Shown: positions 25,914 through 33,560 of the stretch, in pieces
Position numbering within the stretch: the stretch's first letter is position 1
How the letters are laid out: each line of letters opens with the position of its first letter
Source: an uncultured Lachnospiraceae bacterium
GTDB lineage: Bacteria; Bacillota; Clostridia; Lachnospirales; Lachnospiraceae
Length of the DNA: 64,000 nucleotides
Reading direction: 5' to 3'
Assembly (NCBI GenBank): GCA_946628415.1
Contig: CAMOWK010000004.1
Location: 1 to 64,000 of the forward strand
The notes under the pieces: generated by a model
Told to the model about the DNA's origin: nothing
Database searches by the model: none
What the model saw: only the letters and a program-made list of their open reading frames with translations
Translations under genes and position numbers: made by a program

Positions 25914-25927
25914 TGCAAGCGTTTTCA
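25914..25927. promoter_or_regulatory. Candidate catabolite-responsive element (cre)
   Basis: TGCAAGCGTTTTCA fits the CcpA-site consensus TGNAANCGNWWNCA. It lies 36 nt upstream of the prepilin-like start codon, where CcpA binding would block transcription. Confidence 0.5.
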
Positions 25928-25970
25928 CAAAAAATCAAAATATAAAAATGATTTACAAAATATTATTTTA

Positions 25971-26008
25971 GTGTTCATACTTTGTTCATATTTTGTTCAC
26001 ATTATATA
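25971..26008 (+). promoter_or_regulatory. Three 11-bp-spaced TTGTTCA repeats with -10
   Basis: TTGTTCA-type heptamers start at 25971 (GTGTTCA), 25982 and 25993, exactly 11 bp apart, and a TATATA-type -10 lies at 26002-26008. The layout resembles sites of OmpR- or SARP-type activators and is similar to, but not identical with, those at 51625 and 62403. Confidence 0.5.
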
Positions 26009-26055
26009 TCCATGTAAAAGGTTTTTCAAGAGAAGATATTAATATTCTTGACTTA

Positions 26056-26083
26056 AAAATGCACAAATTTATTTGTGCATTTT
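26056..26083. terminator. Perfect 12-bp hairpin with T-tail in the leader
   Basis: AAAATGCACAAA (26056-26067) pairs with 26072-26083 around a four-base loop and ends in TTTT. It lies between the repeat-type promoter and the coding start at 26144, so it could attenuate that transcript or end minus-strand transcription. Confidence 0.55.
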
Positions 26084-26143
26084 GTATAAATGACGTTGAT
26101 TATCATTATCACTTTGCATAATCGAGGGGTAATAATAAAGAAC

Positions 26144-27613
26144 ATGAAGGATTTAGCTGAAGTATTTGAAAAACTGAATAAGAGTATTCCTGCTGAAAGA
26201 CTGGGTTTTGACCGGGCAACCCAAAACCTTAACTATAGAAATGACAGACTGTCACTCAGTATCACTCAAAACGGAGATGATATTAAAATGTCTGTAATAT
26301 ATGGCGGCAGGCGTTTTGATCATAAGCTTATCAATATAAATGAAGCATATTACCAGGTGAAAAGGTTTCATAATAATAAGGTAAGTATAGAAGAAATAAG
26401 TGAAAAGGTTCTTAGATTTAAGGGGCTTAAGTGGTATAAGCTGAATCACAGACCTACGGCACTGAGAATATTCATGCTCATTTTTGGCGGGCTTATTTCT
26501 CTTGTTTCGATGTTTTTCATTGTGGCAGGGGCGCTTACCATGATAAGAAGAGCTGCAGAACCGGGCTTTAATGACATAACCATATTCCTGTTTTTTACTA
26601 TTACTCTTTATGCCGGAATGTCCGTCATCATCAATGCATTTCGCGGGACATTTTACGGTGGGATTCATTTTATCGCCGTAATAATAATGGGGTTCGGACT
26701 CATTATGCTGCTTTTTGCCATTAAGGATATCGTCGGAAATTCTGATTATGATGCCCGTGATATAACCGGGACTTTTGTGCTCTTCGGTTTTATGTTTGTA
26801 TCAGGCATAGCTATTTTTGCTTCCGGTTTTTTAAAAAGAAGACTTGATGATATAACCATAAAGAGGACGGCAGAGCTTCCTACGGCGAATGATATAAGGA
26901 AGATATATAAAAAAATCAGCGGGGAAAGGCTGGTGCCTGCATTTAAAATAAGACTTGAAAATGATATGCCTTATTACAGCGGAAGCAGGCTTGGAGGCTT
27001 TCCTTATAGGGAGGCGGGCGTGAATCCGCCCGTAACAAGGGATGGGAAGGAAATGAATTTCTTCTTCCAGATAAATCTTTCGGAGCTTGATGAGGAATCA
27101 CAGCTTCCAAAGCAGGGAATACTCCAGTTCTTTCTAAATGACAATTCGGGTTATTATTCTGATTTAAAGGTAATCTACTTTCCACATGTTGATTCTTTAA
27201 ATGAAAACGAAATCGGTGAGGCAAAGAAGATAAGGGTGGTTTTTGAGCCGAAACCCGATATGAATAACGTAGAGTTTGAGGATATTCTAAGTGCGGCATC
27301 AGAACTTGGAATCTCAATCAATCCTGATCTTGACATTGCTGATTTTCTTGGAAATGAAAATTTTATGACAAAGCCTGATGACTATCTCCTTGGGCCGCAA
27401 AGGCTCTTTTTGCGGGGGCCTGTCGGGACGGGCGAAGAAAAGCCGGATATTCCTTTACTCAGTATATCGCCGAAATCACCGCTCAATAAAATGTTCAGAT
27501 TTGACACCGACAATTTTGAGTATTACGGTTTCCAGACATTTATAAGCAGATATAATCTTATGAATGCTGATTTTAGTAATGTGATAACTGTACCGGATGG
27601 AATGAATTATTAA
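26144..27613 (+). CDS. Membrane protein with C-terminal DUF1963 (YwqG-like) domain
   Basis: 489 residues. A soluble N-terminal about 100 residues (MKDLAEVFEKLNKS onward) is followed by four membrane helices (about 105-240). The C-terminal domain has GGFPY, FFFQINLSEL, KQGILQFFLN and GHxFLG-like elements expected of DUF1963, a domain of unknown function. The ATG at 26144 is preferred over an upstream in-frame ATG at 26090 that lies in the leader hairpin region; GAGGGG is 14-15 nt upstream, rather far. Confidence 0.75.
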   Translation: MKDLAEVFEKLNKSIPAERLGFDRATQNLNYRNDRLSLSITQNGDDIKMSVIYGGRRFDHKLININEAYYQVKRFHNNKVSIEEISEKVLRFKGLKWYKLNHRPTALRIFMLIFGGLISLVSMFFIVAGALTMIRRAAEPGFNDITIFLFFTITLYAGMSVIINAFRGTFYGGIHFIAVIIMGFGLIMLLFAIKDIVGNSDYDARDITGTFVLFGFMFVSGIAIFASGFLKRRLDDITIKRTAELPTANDIRKIYKKISGERLVPAFKIRLENDMPYYSGSRLGGFPYREAGVNPPVTRDGKEMNFFFQINLSELDEESQLPKQGILQFFLNDNSGYYSDLKVIYFPHVDSLNENEIGEAKKIRVVFEPKPDMNNVEFEDILSAASELGISINPDLDIADFLGNENFMTKPDDYLLGPQRLFLRGPVGTGEEKPDIPLLSISPKSPLNKMFRFDTDNFEYYGFQTFISRYNLMNADFSNVITVPDGMNY

Positions 27614-27628
27614 TAAAGCCCAATTACA

Positions 27629-27657
27629 TTGATGAATTAGTCTATTTATAGTATTAT
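27629..27657 (+). promoter_or_regulatory. Promoter of the diguanylate cyclase gene
   Basis: TTGATG (27629-27634) and TATTAT (27652-27657) with a 17-bp spacer, followed by GGGGAG just before the ATG at 27692. Confidence 0.65.
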
Positions 27658-27691
27658 AGATACGAGTGTGGAAATATGGGGAGAATAAATA

Positions 27692-28774
27692 ATGGCTTTA
27701 TACAATTTCATTACAGACAACTGGACATTATTGATCCTTATAGTAAGTATAACTATTCTTTTAAATTCAGATAATCACCTTGATCAGGACATGGTGCGCC
27801 GGATTTTTATTACAAATGTTATGCTTCTTATATATTCGATTTCCAGTTATATTGAGACATATTTTGGCAATTTAAGTACCTTTTCTATAGCTAGATCTGT
27901 TCTTAGTGCATTTAATTACAGCCTTGTTACTTTCATTATCATGTATATGGTACTGATACTTTTCCCTGTGCAGAAAAAGTGGTTTTATATCCTGGCTGTA
28001 ATTAACGTGATACTTTCATTTGCCTCTATTAAAACCGGAATAGTTTTTGGCTTTTCTTTAGATAATCATTTTGAAAGAGGACCGCTTGGCTTCTTTCCAT
28101 ATGTAGTAAATGCATTTTATCTTATTTACTTTTTCATACATCTTTTCAAAAGAAGAAGGAATTACGGGAATGATTATGTCCTTCTGGTTTTTATTGTTAT
28201 CACCTCATCAGTCTGTCTTATTGCTCCGTTATTTGCCGAAGACTCCGATGAAAACTGGTTTTATGTTACGATAGCGATAGATACGCTGGTTTATTATGTG
28301 TATTTATTGCAGCAGTACACAAAGTGCGATCCTCTGACACAGCTGCTTAATCGTCAGAGTTATTATTCTGATTGCGATAAGTATGAAAATTCAATTTCGG
28401 CAGTCATAACAATGGATATGAACGGGCTTAAAAAGATAAATGACAAGGAAGGACACACGGCAGGTGACATAGCTTTAAAGACACTGGCAGACTGCTTCCA
28501 CAATTCCCTTGTGCGTGGCCAGAGGCTATACAGAATAGGCGGAGATGAATATGTGATTCTATGTATGGATCAGGAAGAGGATGAGGTAAAGTCACTGATA
28601 GAGACTATAAGAAGTAAAGTTGCAGAGACTCCTTACACCTGTGCCATAGGTTATTCCATGAAAGAAAAAGACGGTTCTGTCGAAAAAGCATACAAACTTG
28701 CTGACGAAATGCTGTATATGGAAAAGAAAAAGTTCTATGAGAATCTTGGTAAAAATAGACGTAAAAGACATTAA
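27692..28774 (+). CDS. Membrane-bound diguanylate cyclase (GGDEF)
   Basis: 360 residues. Six or seven membrane helices fill residues 1-205, followed by a GGDEF domain with DPLTQLLNR, MDMNGLKKIND (metal and base contacts) and active loop RIGGDEY. Tyr replaces the usual Phe in GGDEF, which is tolerated. It should make cyclic di-GMP from GTP in response to a membrane or extracellular cue. No I-site RxxD was identified. Single-gene unit with its own promoter. Confidence 0.88.
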   Translation: MALYNFITDNWTLLILIVSITILLNSDNHLDQDMVRRIFITNVMLLIYSISSYIETYFGNLSTFSIARSVLSAFNYSLVTFIIMYMVLILFPVQKKWFYILAVINVILSFASIKTGIVFGFSLDNHFERGPLGFFPYVVNAFYLIYFFIHLFKRRRNYGNDYVLLVFIVITSSVCLIAPLFAEDSDENWFYVTIAIDTLVYYVYLLQQYTKCDPLTQLLNRQSYYSDCDKYENSISAVITMDMNGLKKINDKEGHTAGDIALKTLADCFHNSLVRGQRLYRIGGDEYVILCMDQEEDEVKSLIETIRSKVAETPYTCAIGYSMKEKDGSVEKAYKLADEMLYMEKKKFYENLGKNRRKRH

Positions 28775-28836
28775 TTTTTAATCTGTTTTTAATCTTTCTT
28801 AAAAGACCAATTAATTTTGGGGCTTTATATTATACT
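28775..28836 (+). promoter_or_regulatory. Regulator boxes and promoter of the DUF4342 two-component operon
   Basis: TTTTTAATCT occurs at 28775 and 28786, an exact 11-bp direct repeat, with a weaker third copy after it. A -10 (TATTAT at 28828 or TATACT at 28831) lacks a good -35. The pattern suits activation by the OmpR-type regulator at 29423. Confidence 0.5.
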
Positions 28837-28879
28837 CATCACAGCAAACAAAAGTAATAATAAAGCGAGGTAAAGAAAG

Positions 28880-29407
28880 ATGGATGATTTTGAAAAAGTT
28901 GAAAAGTTAAGACAGAGAGCAAATGTAACTTACGAAGAAGCAAAGGACGCGCTTAAAGAGGCAAATGGCGACTTACTTGATGCTATGGTGATTCTTGAGA
29001 AAAACGGGAAGGTTAAGAGCCCTGATCCGGTGAAGGAAGAATCCAGTGTAAGCGGTGAGTACCAGCTTCCTGTAAAGAGTGAGAGAAGAAACAGTGCAGC
29101 CGGCGAAGAGACATTTGGAACAAAGTTTAAGAGAGTAGTAAAAAGAGGTATAAGATACCTTGGAGATAACAATGCTGTAGTAACACATAAGGGCGAGGTC
29201 GTAATAAACATACCGCTCTGGCTTGCGGTGATAGCACTTTTTATGCTCTGGGAGATTATTCTTATAGTGATGATCATTTCACTTTTCTTTGAGTGTAGAT
29301 ACTCGATAGTCGGAAAAGATGAAAAGACAAATAACGAAGTAAACAAAGTGATGGAAAAGGCTAGTGACCTTACAGAAAAAGTTAAGGATGAATTCGACAA
29401 GATTTAA
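28880..29407 (+). CDS. DUF4342/UBA-like membrane-associated protein
   Basis: 175 residues. The N-terminal about 45 residues form a UBA-like three-helix fold (KLRQRANVTYEEAKDALKEA, LLDAMVILE). A basic linker, a DUF4342-type strand region (VTHKGEVVINIPLWLAVIALF), one membrane helix (about 117-138) and a charged coiled tail follow. Function of the family is unknown. First gene of the operon with the regulator and kinase, so it may be the sensor accessory or main target of that system. Confidence 0.8.
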   Translation: MDDFEKVEKLRQRANVTYEEAKDALKEANGDLLDAMVILEKNGKVKSPDPVKEESSVSGEYQLPVKSERRNSAAGEETFGTKFKRVVKRGIRYLGDNNAVVTHKGEVVINIPLWLAVIALFMLWEIILIVMIISLFFECRYSIVGKDEKTNNEVNKVMEKASDLTEKVKDEFDKI

Positions 29408-29422
29408 TAAGTGAGGTAATGG

Positions 29423-30121
29423 ATGGAAGCGAGTATCTTAATTGTTGAAGATGATGAAAAACTGGCGAGATTTACGGAACTTGAACTTCTTCACGAAGGC
29501 TACAAGGTTGATAAAGTATATAACGGCAGGGATGCTGCAGCAGCTGCGCTTGAAAAAGACTACAGCCTCATACTTCTCGATATTATGCTTCCCGGTCTTA
29601 ATGGACTTGAGGTACTGCGCCGCATAAATAAAGAAAAGCAGACTCCGGTCATCCTTCTTACTGCAAGGGATGCAGTGATGGACAAGGTCGCAGGACTGGA
29701 TGCCGGAGCTGTTGATTATATTACCAAGCCGTTTGCCATAGAGGAACTGCTTGCCAGAATCCGTGTTGCGCTTAAACATTTCGGCGGAGGCGAGGGTAAG
29801 CAGATGGTAATCAGTGAAGAGGGCTTTTCATGGGGAGACCTTTTCCTTGATGTACCGCGGCACAGGGTTACATTTAAAGATGATGATATAATTCTTACCA
29901 ACAGAGAATTTATTCTGCTTGAAACACTCCTCTCAAATCAGGATATTGTTATGAGCAGAGATGCCCTCCTGTTAAAAGTCTGTGGTTATGAATATGTTGG
30001 CGAAACAAATGTAATAGATGTTTATGTGCGATATATCAGATCGAAAATTGATGAGGTATACAAGGTCAAGATGATAGAGACTGTGCGCGGCGTAGGATAT
30101 GTCATTAGGAGCAGACACTGA
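29423..30121 (+). CDS. OmpR/PhoB-family response regulator
   Basis: 232 residues: receiver with Asp10-Asp11, phosphoacceptor Asp53 in LLDIMLPGLNG and Lys in ITKPF. The winged helix ends ETVRGVGYVIR. GTGAGG lies 6 nt before the ATG. Cotranscribed with the kinase 31 nt downstream. The TTTTTAATCT boxes are a plausible target. Confidence 0.93.
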   Translation: MEASILIVEDDEKLARFTELELLHEGYKVDKVYNGRDAAAAALEKDYSLILLDIMLPGLNGLEVLRRINKEKQTPVILLTARDAVMDKVAGLDAGAVDYITKPFAIEELLARIRVALKHFGGGEGKQMVISEEGFSWGDLFLDVPRHRVTFKDDDIILTNREFILLETLLSNQDIVMSRDALLLKVCGYEYVGETNVIDVYVRYIRSKIDEVYKVKMIETVRGVGYVIRSRH

Positions 30122-30152
30122 AAATATGCTTTTATCATAGGGATATCGTAAA

Positions 30153-31430
30153 ATGAATGATAATACAATAAAAAAGAAAAATAAAAAAATGTCATCAATT
30201 GCAAGAAAGCTTCATTTTCAACTAATAAGTAAGAAAATGGGGCTTTTCTTCGCAAGTAATATTGTTCTTGTTCTGGCTCTTTCCATAGGCTGGATTGTTA
30301 TGGAAGAATACAGGGGGCTGGGCGAATTTGTACTTGGAAATAAAAGAAAGTTTATAGTTACTGAAGAAACTTTTGATTCAATCAGATATTTAGTTTATGA
30401 GGATGGGAAAGAGGTTCTGAGGCTGAATCCGGTAAATGCGATTTACTTTATCATCGATGTTCTTATAGTGGTTATTATTTTCCAGATTATAAATCTGATA
30501 TTTTCATATTATGCTGACCATAAGAGGATAAAGAAGATTTTAAGCCCTCTCGATGAGCTTGCTGAAAAGGCGGCAATCATGAGTGATATTTCATTTGAAG
30601 GTGAAAACTATCATATGATAGAGGATGCCATTACGAAGATTTCACCGGAGAAAGAGCAGCACATTTCACTCGGAAATGAAGATCTGCAGGGTATAGAGAA
30701 TGCAATCAACAACATGCTGCACCGCATGCAGGAATCAAACAGGCAGCAGAGCCGTTTTGTGGATGACGCATCACATGAACTAAGAACCCCTATTGCGGTG
30801 ATTCAAGGCTATGCCAATATGCTTGACCGCTGGGGGAAGGACGATCCCGAGATTCTTGATGAGTCGATCACGGCTATTAAGAATGAATCGGATCACATGA
30901 GTCACCTTGTGGAACAGCTGCTTTTCCTTGCCAGAGGCGATAACGGAAGAAATGTACTCCATTTTGAAAATGTACCGCTGGGAAGTCTTGTCAACGAGAT
31001 ATACGAAGAATCTCTTATGATAGACGAAGCACACGTGTATAAATATGTGCCGTATGAGACGGAAATATATATAAATGCTGACCTTGCCATGCTTAAGCAG
31101 GCTGTAAGGATACTTGTGGATAACGCTGCCAAGTATACAAAAGAAGGCGACGAGATAAGGCTGAGGGCAGGTAAAGATGAAACAGGCAGTCCATTTATCG
31201 AGGTTCAGGATACGGGAATCGGAATGTCATCTATGGATGTGAACCATATGTTTGACAGGTTTTACCGCTCGGATGAAACAAGAGATATTCAGGGAACGGG
31301 ACTGGGACTTTCCATAGCAAAATGGATAGTTGAAAAGCATAAGGGACATTTTGAGGTGCTTTCAAGAACAGAGCTTGGAACAAGGATCAGAATTATTCTG
31401 GATAAAAGTGTTTCAGATACCGTAAGTTAA
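30153..31430 (+). CDS. Sensor histidine kinase
   Basis: 425 residues. Two membrane helices (about 32-50 and 97-118) flank a small extracellular loop of about 45 residues. A HAMP-like linker, HisKA with phospho-His208 in DASHELRTPIAVI, N-box LVDNAAKYT, DTGIGM and GTGLGLSIAKWI follow. A complete class I kinase. An extra Lys-rich frame follows its stop at 31426. Confidence 0.92.
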   Translation: MNDNTIKKKNKKMSSIARKLHFQLISKKMGLFFASNIVLVLALSIGWIVMEEYRGLGEFVLGNKRKFIVTEETFDSIRYLVYEDGKEVLRLNPVNAIYFIIDVLIVVIIFQIINLIFSYYADHKRIKKILSPLDELAEKAAIMSDISFEGENYHMIEDAITKISPEKEQHISLGNEDLQGIENAINNMLHRMQESNRQQSRFVDDASHELRTPIAVIQGYANMLDRWGKDDPEILDESITAIKNESDHMSHLVEQLLFLARGDNGRNVLHFENVPLGSLVNEIYEESLMIDEAHVYKYVPYETEIYINADLAMLKQAVRILVDNAAKYTKEGDEIRLRAGKDETGSPFIEVQDTGIGMSSMDVNHMFDRFYRSDETRDIQGTGLGLSIAKWIVEKHKGHFEVLSRTELGTRIRIILDKSVSDTVS

Positions 31431-31524
31431 GAGTCATAATCCTAAGGTACAGGCTCAGGTGCAACCGGCTAAGAAAAAAGGAAATGGAAATGGTGTAAAG
31501 AAAGAGGCAAATATTCATAAATAG
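31426..31524 (+). pseudogene. Lys-rich coding remnant after the kinase
   Basis: A frame overlapping the kinase's last codons runs to TAG at 31522-31524 and encodes a Pro/Gln/Lys-rich tail (PKVQAQVQPAKKKGNGNG). No start or ribosome site. It could be the end of a lost gene or a former C-terminal tail of the kinase moved out of frame. Confidence 0.3.
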
Positions 31525-31526
31525 AA

Positions 31527-31556
31527 TTGCATTATTAGACCGTGTAGTAATATAAT
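31527..31556 (+). promoter_or_regulatory. Promoter of the cysteine synthase-like gene
   Basis: TTGCAT (31527-31532), 18-bp spacer, perfect TATAAT (31551-31556), 40 bp before the start codon. Confidence 0.7.
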
Positions 31557-31596
31557 CAAGAAGATATACAAAAAATAAGTGGCAAAGAGGTTGATC

Positions 31597-32526
31597 ATGG
31601 TATTTAATAATGTGCTTGAGGCTGTGGGGCATACGCCTGTTATAAGACTTTCCAGAATGGCGCCGGAAGGCGGGGCAGAAATATACGTTAAGTTCGAAGG
31701 GGTAAATATAGGTGGCTCCATAAAAACAAGGACTGCTCTGAATATGATTCTTGCTGCTGAAAAAGAAGGAATCATTAAAGAAGATACTATAATAGTTGAA
31801 CCGACGAGCGGAAATCAGGGTATAGGGCTTGCTCTTGTTGGCGCAGTAAGAGGCTATAAGACTATAATTGTTATGCCGGATTCAGTGAGTGAGGAAAGAA
31901 GAAAGATAGTTAAGCACTACGGTGCAGAGGTTATCCTTATTCACGATGATGGAGATATAGGTAAATGCATTGATGAGTGCCTTAAAACGGCACTCAGAAT
32001 GCAGGAAGAAAATCCTAAGGTTTTTGTTCCTCAGCAGTTTTCCAATCCTAATAATCTTTTCGCACATAAAAACCATACTGCACTTGAAATTATGGAACAG
32101 ATAGCAGGCTCCATAGATGGATTCTGTTCCGGTATCGGAACCGGAGGAACTATAACGGGAATAGGTGAAGTCCTTAAAGCTCAGTATCCCGATATAGAAA
32201 TCTGGGCTGTTGAGCCTGAAAATGCAGCGATACTTGCAGGAGGCAACATAGGAACTCATCTTCAGATGGGTATAGGTGATGGCATAGTACCGGATATACT
32301 TAATCAGAACATTTATGATGATATCTATATAGTAACTGATGAAGAAGCGATTAGTACAGCCAAGAGACTTGCGAGAGAAGAAGGCCTTATGTGCGGTATA
32401 TCAAGCGGAACAAATGTTGCGGCAGCAATAAAGCTTGCTGAAAAATTAGGACCCGGGAAAACGGTTGTAACTGTTCTTCCTGATACGGCTGAAAGGTATT
32501 TTTCCACTCCGCTGTTTGAGGAGTAA
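31597..32526 (+). CDS. Cysteine synthase-type PLP enzyme (variant motifs)
   Basis: 309 residues of the O-acetylserine sulfhydrylase/cystathionine beta-synthase fold. The PLP lysine is Lys43 in GGSIKTRTA, the phosphate loop is GTGGTITG, and the substrate loop reads PTSGNQGIG rather than the usual SGNTG. The variants, shared by a Clostridia subgroup, may shift the acceptor. The expected reaction is beta-replacement on an activated serine. ATG at 31597 has AAGAGG 6 nt upstream; a GTG at 31579 is rejected. Monocistronic, closed by the terminator at 32531. Confidence 0.82.
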   Translation: MVFNNVLEAVGHTPVIRLSRMAPEGGAEIYVKFEGVNIGGSIKTRTALNMILAAEKEGIIKEDTIIVEPTSGNQGIGLALVGAVRGYKTIIVMPDSVSEERRKIVKHYGAEVILIHDDGDIGKCIDECLKTALRMQEENPKVFVPQQFSNPNNLFAHKNHTALEIMEQIAGSIDGFCSGIGTGGTITGIGEVLKAQYPDIEIWAVEPENAAILAGGNIGTHLQMGIGDGIVPDILNQNIYDDIYIVTDEEAISTAKRLAREEGLMCGISSGTNVAAAIKLAEKLGPGKTVVTVLPDTAERYFSTPLFEE

Positions 32527-32530
32527 TCAT

Positions 32531-32587
32531 AAAAACGCAAATCGGAGTGAACCGGATTTGGGTATTACTTCGGTTTGCGTTTTTTAT
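32531..32587 (+). terminator. Terminator after the cysteine synthase-like gene
   Basis: AAAAACGCAAA (32531-32541) pairs with TTTGCGTTTTT (32574-32584), with a smaller inner stem, and ends in T residues. Confidence 0.85.
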
Positions 32588-32694
32588 TATACCCGGTCTA
32601 AGTTCTGCCGGATTACCGATAGAAGTGAATATGAATTTGGAAATGCTTTGATTTCCTTGGATCAGTATAAGTGTTAAAAGGAGAGCGTAAGCCG

Positions 32695-33537
32695 ATGGGA
32701 GATTTAATAGAAAACTTTATGATAAATGATGAGGAAAAGATGAAACTTGCTAAACTCCGGGAATATATCAGTTCACTCGGTACACTTGCAGTGGGATTTT
32801 CCGGAGGTGTTGATTCGTCACTTCTTGTTACGGTAGCAAAAGAGGTTCTTTCCGATGGAGTACTTGCAGTAACCGGAGAGGATGCTTCAATTCCTAAAAT
32901 GGAGATAGAATTCACAAAAGAGTTCTGCAGGGAGAGGGGAATAAGGTACAGACTTATTAAGGTTGATCCGCTTTCCATTAAAGAGTTTAAGGAAAATGCA
33001 CCGGATAGATGCTATTTTTGTAAACGGGGCATTTTCAGTGAGATAATAAAGACTGCAAAGGAAGAGGGAATAAAGTACGTAGCCGAAGGGTCAAATATGG
33101 ATGATCTGGGAGACTACAGACCGGGGCTTAAAGCAGTATCGGAACTGAAAGTGGTAAGCCCTCTCAGGGAGGCAGAGTTAACTAAAAAAGAGATCAGGGA
33201 TATCTCAAGGTATCTGGGGCTTCCTACATGGAATAAACCTGCATATGCCTGCCTTGCCTCACGTTTTGTTTACGGCGAAGAGATTACAGAGGAAAAACTA
33301 AGTATGCTGGATGAAGCCGAGGAATTCCTTATCGGGCATGGCTTTTTATCTGAAAGAGTGAGGATTCACGGGAAACTGGCGCGGATTGAAGTGCCGGGTG
33401 AAGATATAGCAAAGATTGCTGCTAGTCCGATGAGAGAAATGATTTATGAAAAGTTTAAGGAGATAGGTTTTAAGTTTGTATCGCTCGATCTTGGCGGTTA
33501 CAGAACAGGAAGCATGAACATAACGATTGAAAAATAA
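32695..33537 (+). CDS. larE: LarE-type ATP-dependent sacrificial sulfur transferase
   Basis: 280 residues. The PP-loop SGGVDS (36-41) adenylates the substrate. DRCYFCK and ACLASRF carry the cysteines found in LarE proteins, which donate sulfur while building the nickel-pincer cofactor of lactate racemase. Start at 32695 has AAAGGAG about 11 nt upstream; a GTG at 32671 precedes that site. No larA, larB or larC lies in the window, so the partner genes are elsewhere or it serves another thiolation. It precedes the GH3 gene by 23 nt. Confidence 0.85.
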   Translation: MGDLIENFMINDEEKMKLAKLREYISSLGTLAVGFSGGVDSSLLVTVAKEVLSDGVLAVTGEDASIPKMEIEFTKEFCRERGIRYRLIKVDPLSIKEFKENAPDRCYFCKRGIFSEIIKTAKEEGIKYVAEGSNMDDLGDYRPGLKAVSELKVVSPLREAELTKKEIRDISRYLGLPTWNKPAYACLASRFVYGEEITEEKLSMLDEAEEFLIGHGFLSERVRIHGKLARIEVPGEDIAKIAASPMREMIYEKFKEIGFKFVSLDLGGYRTGSMNITIEK

Positions 33538-33560
33538 TTGTCAGTACAGGAGGGATTACA

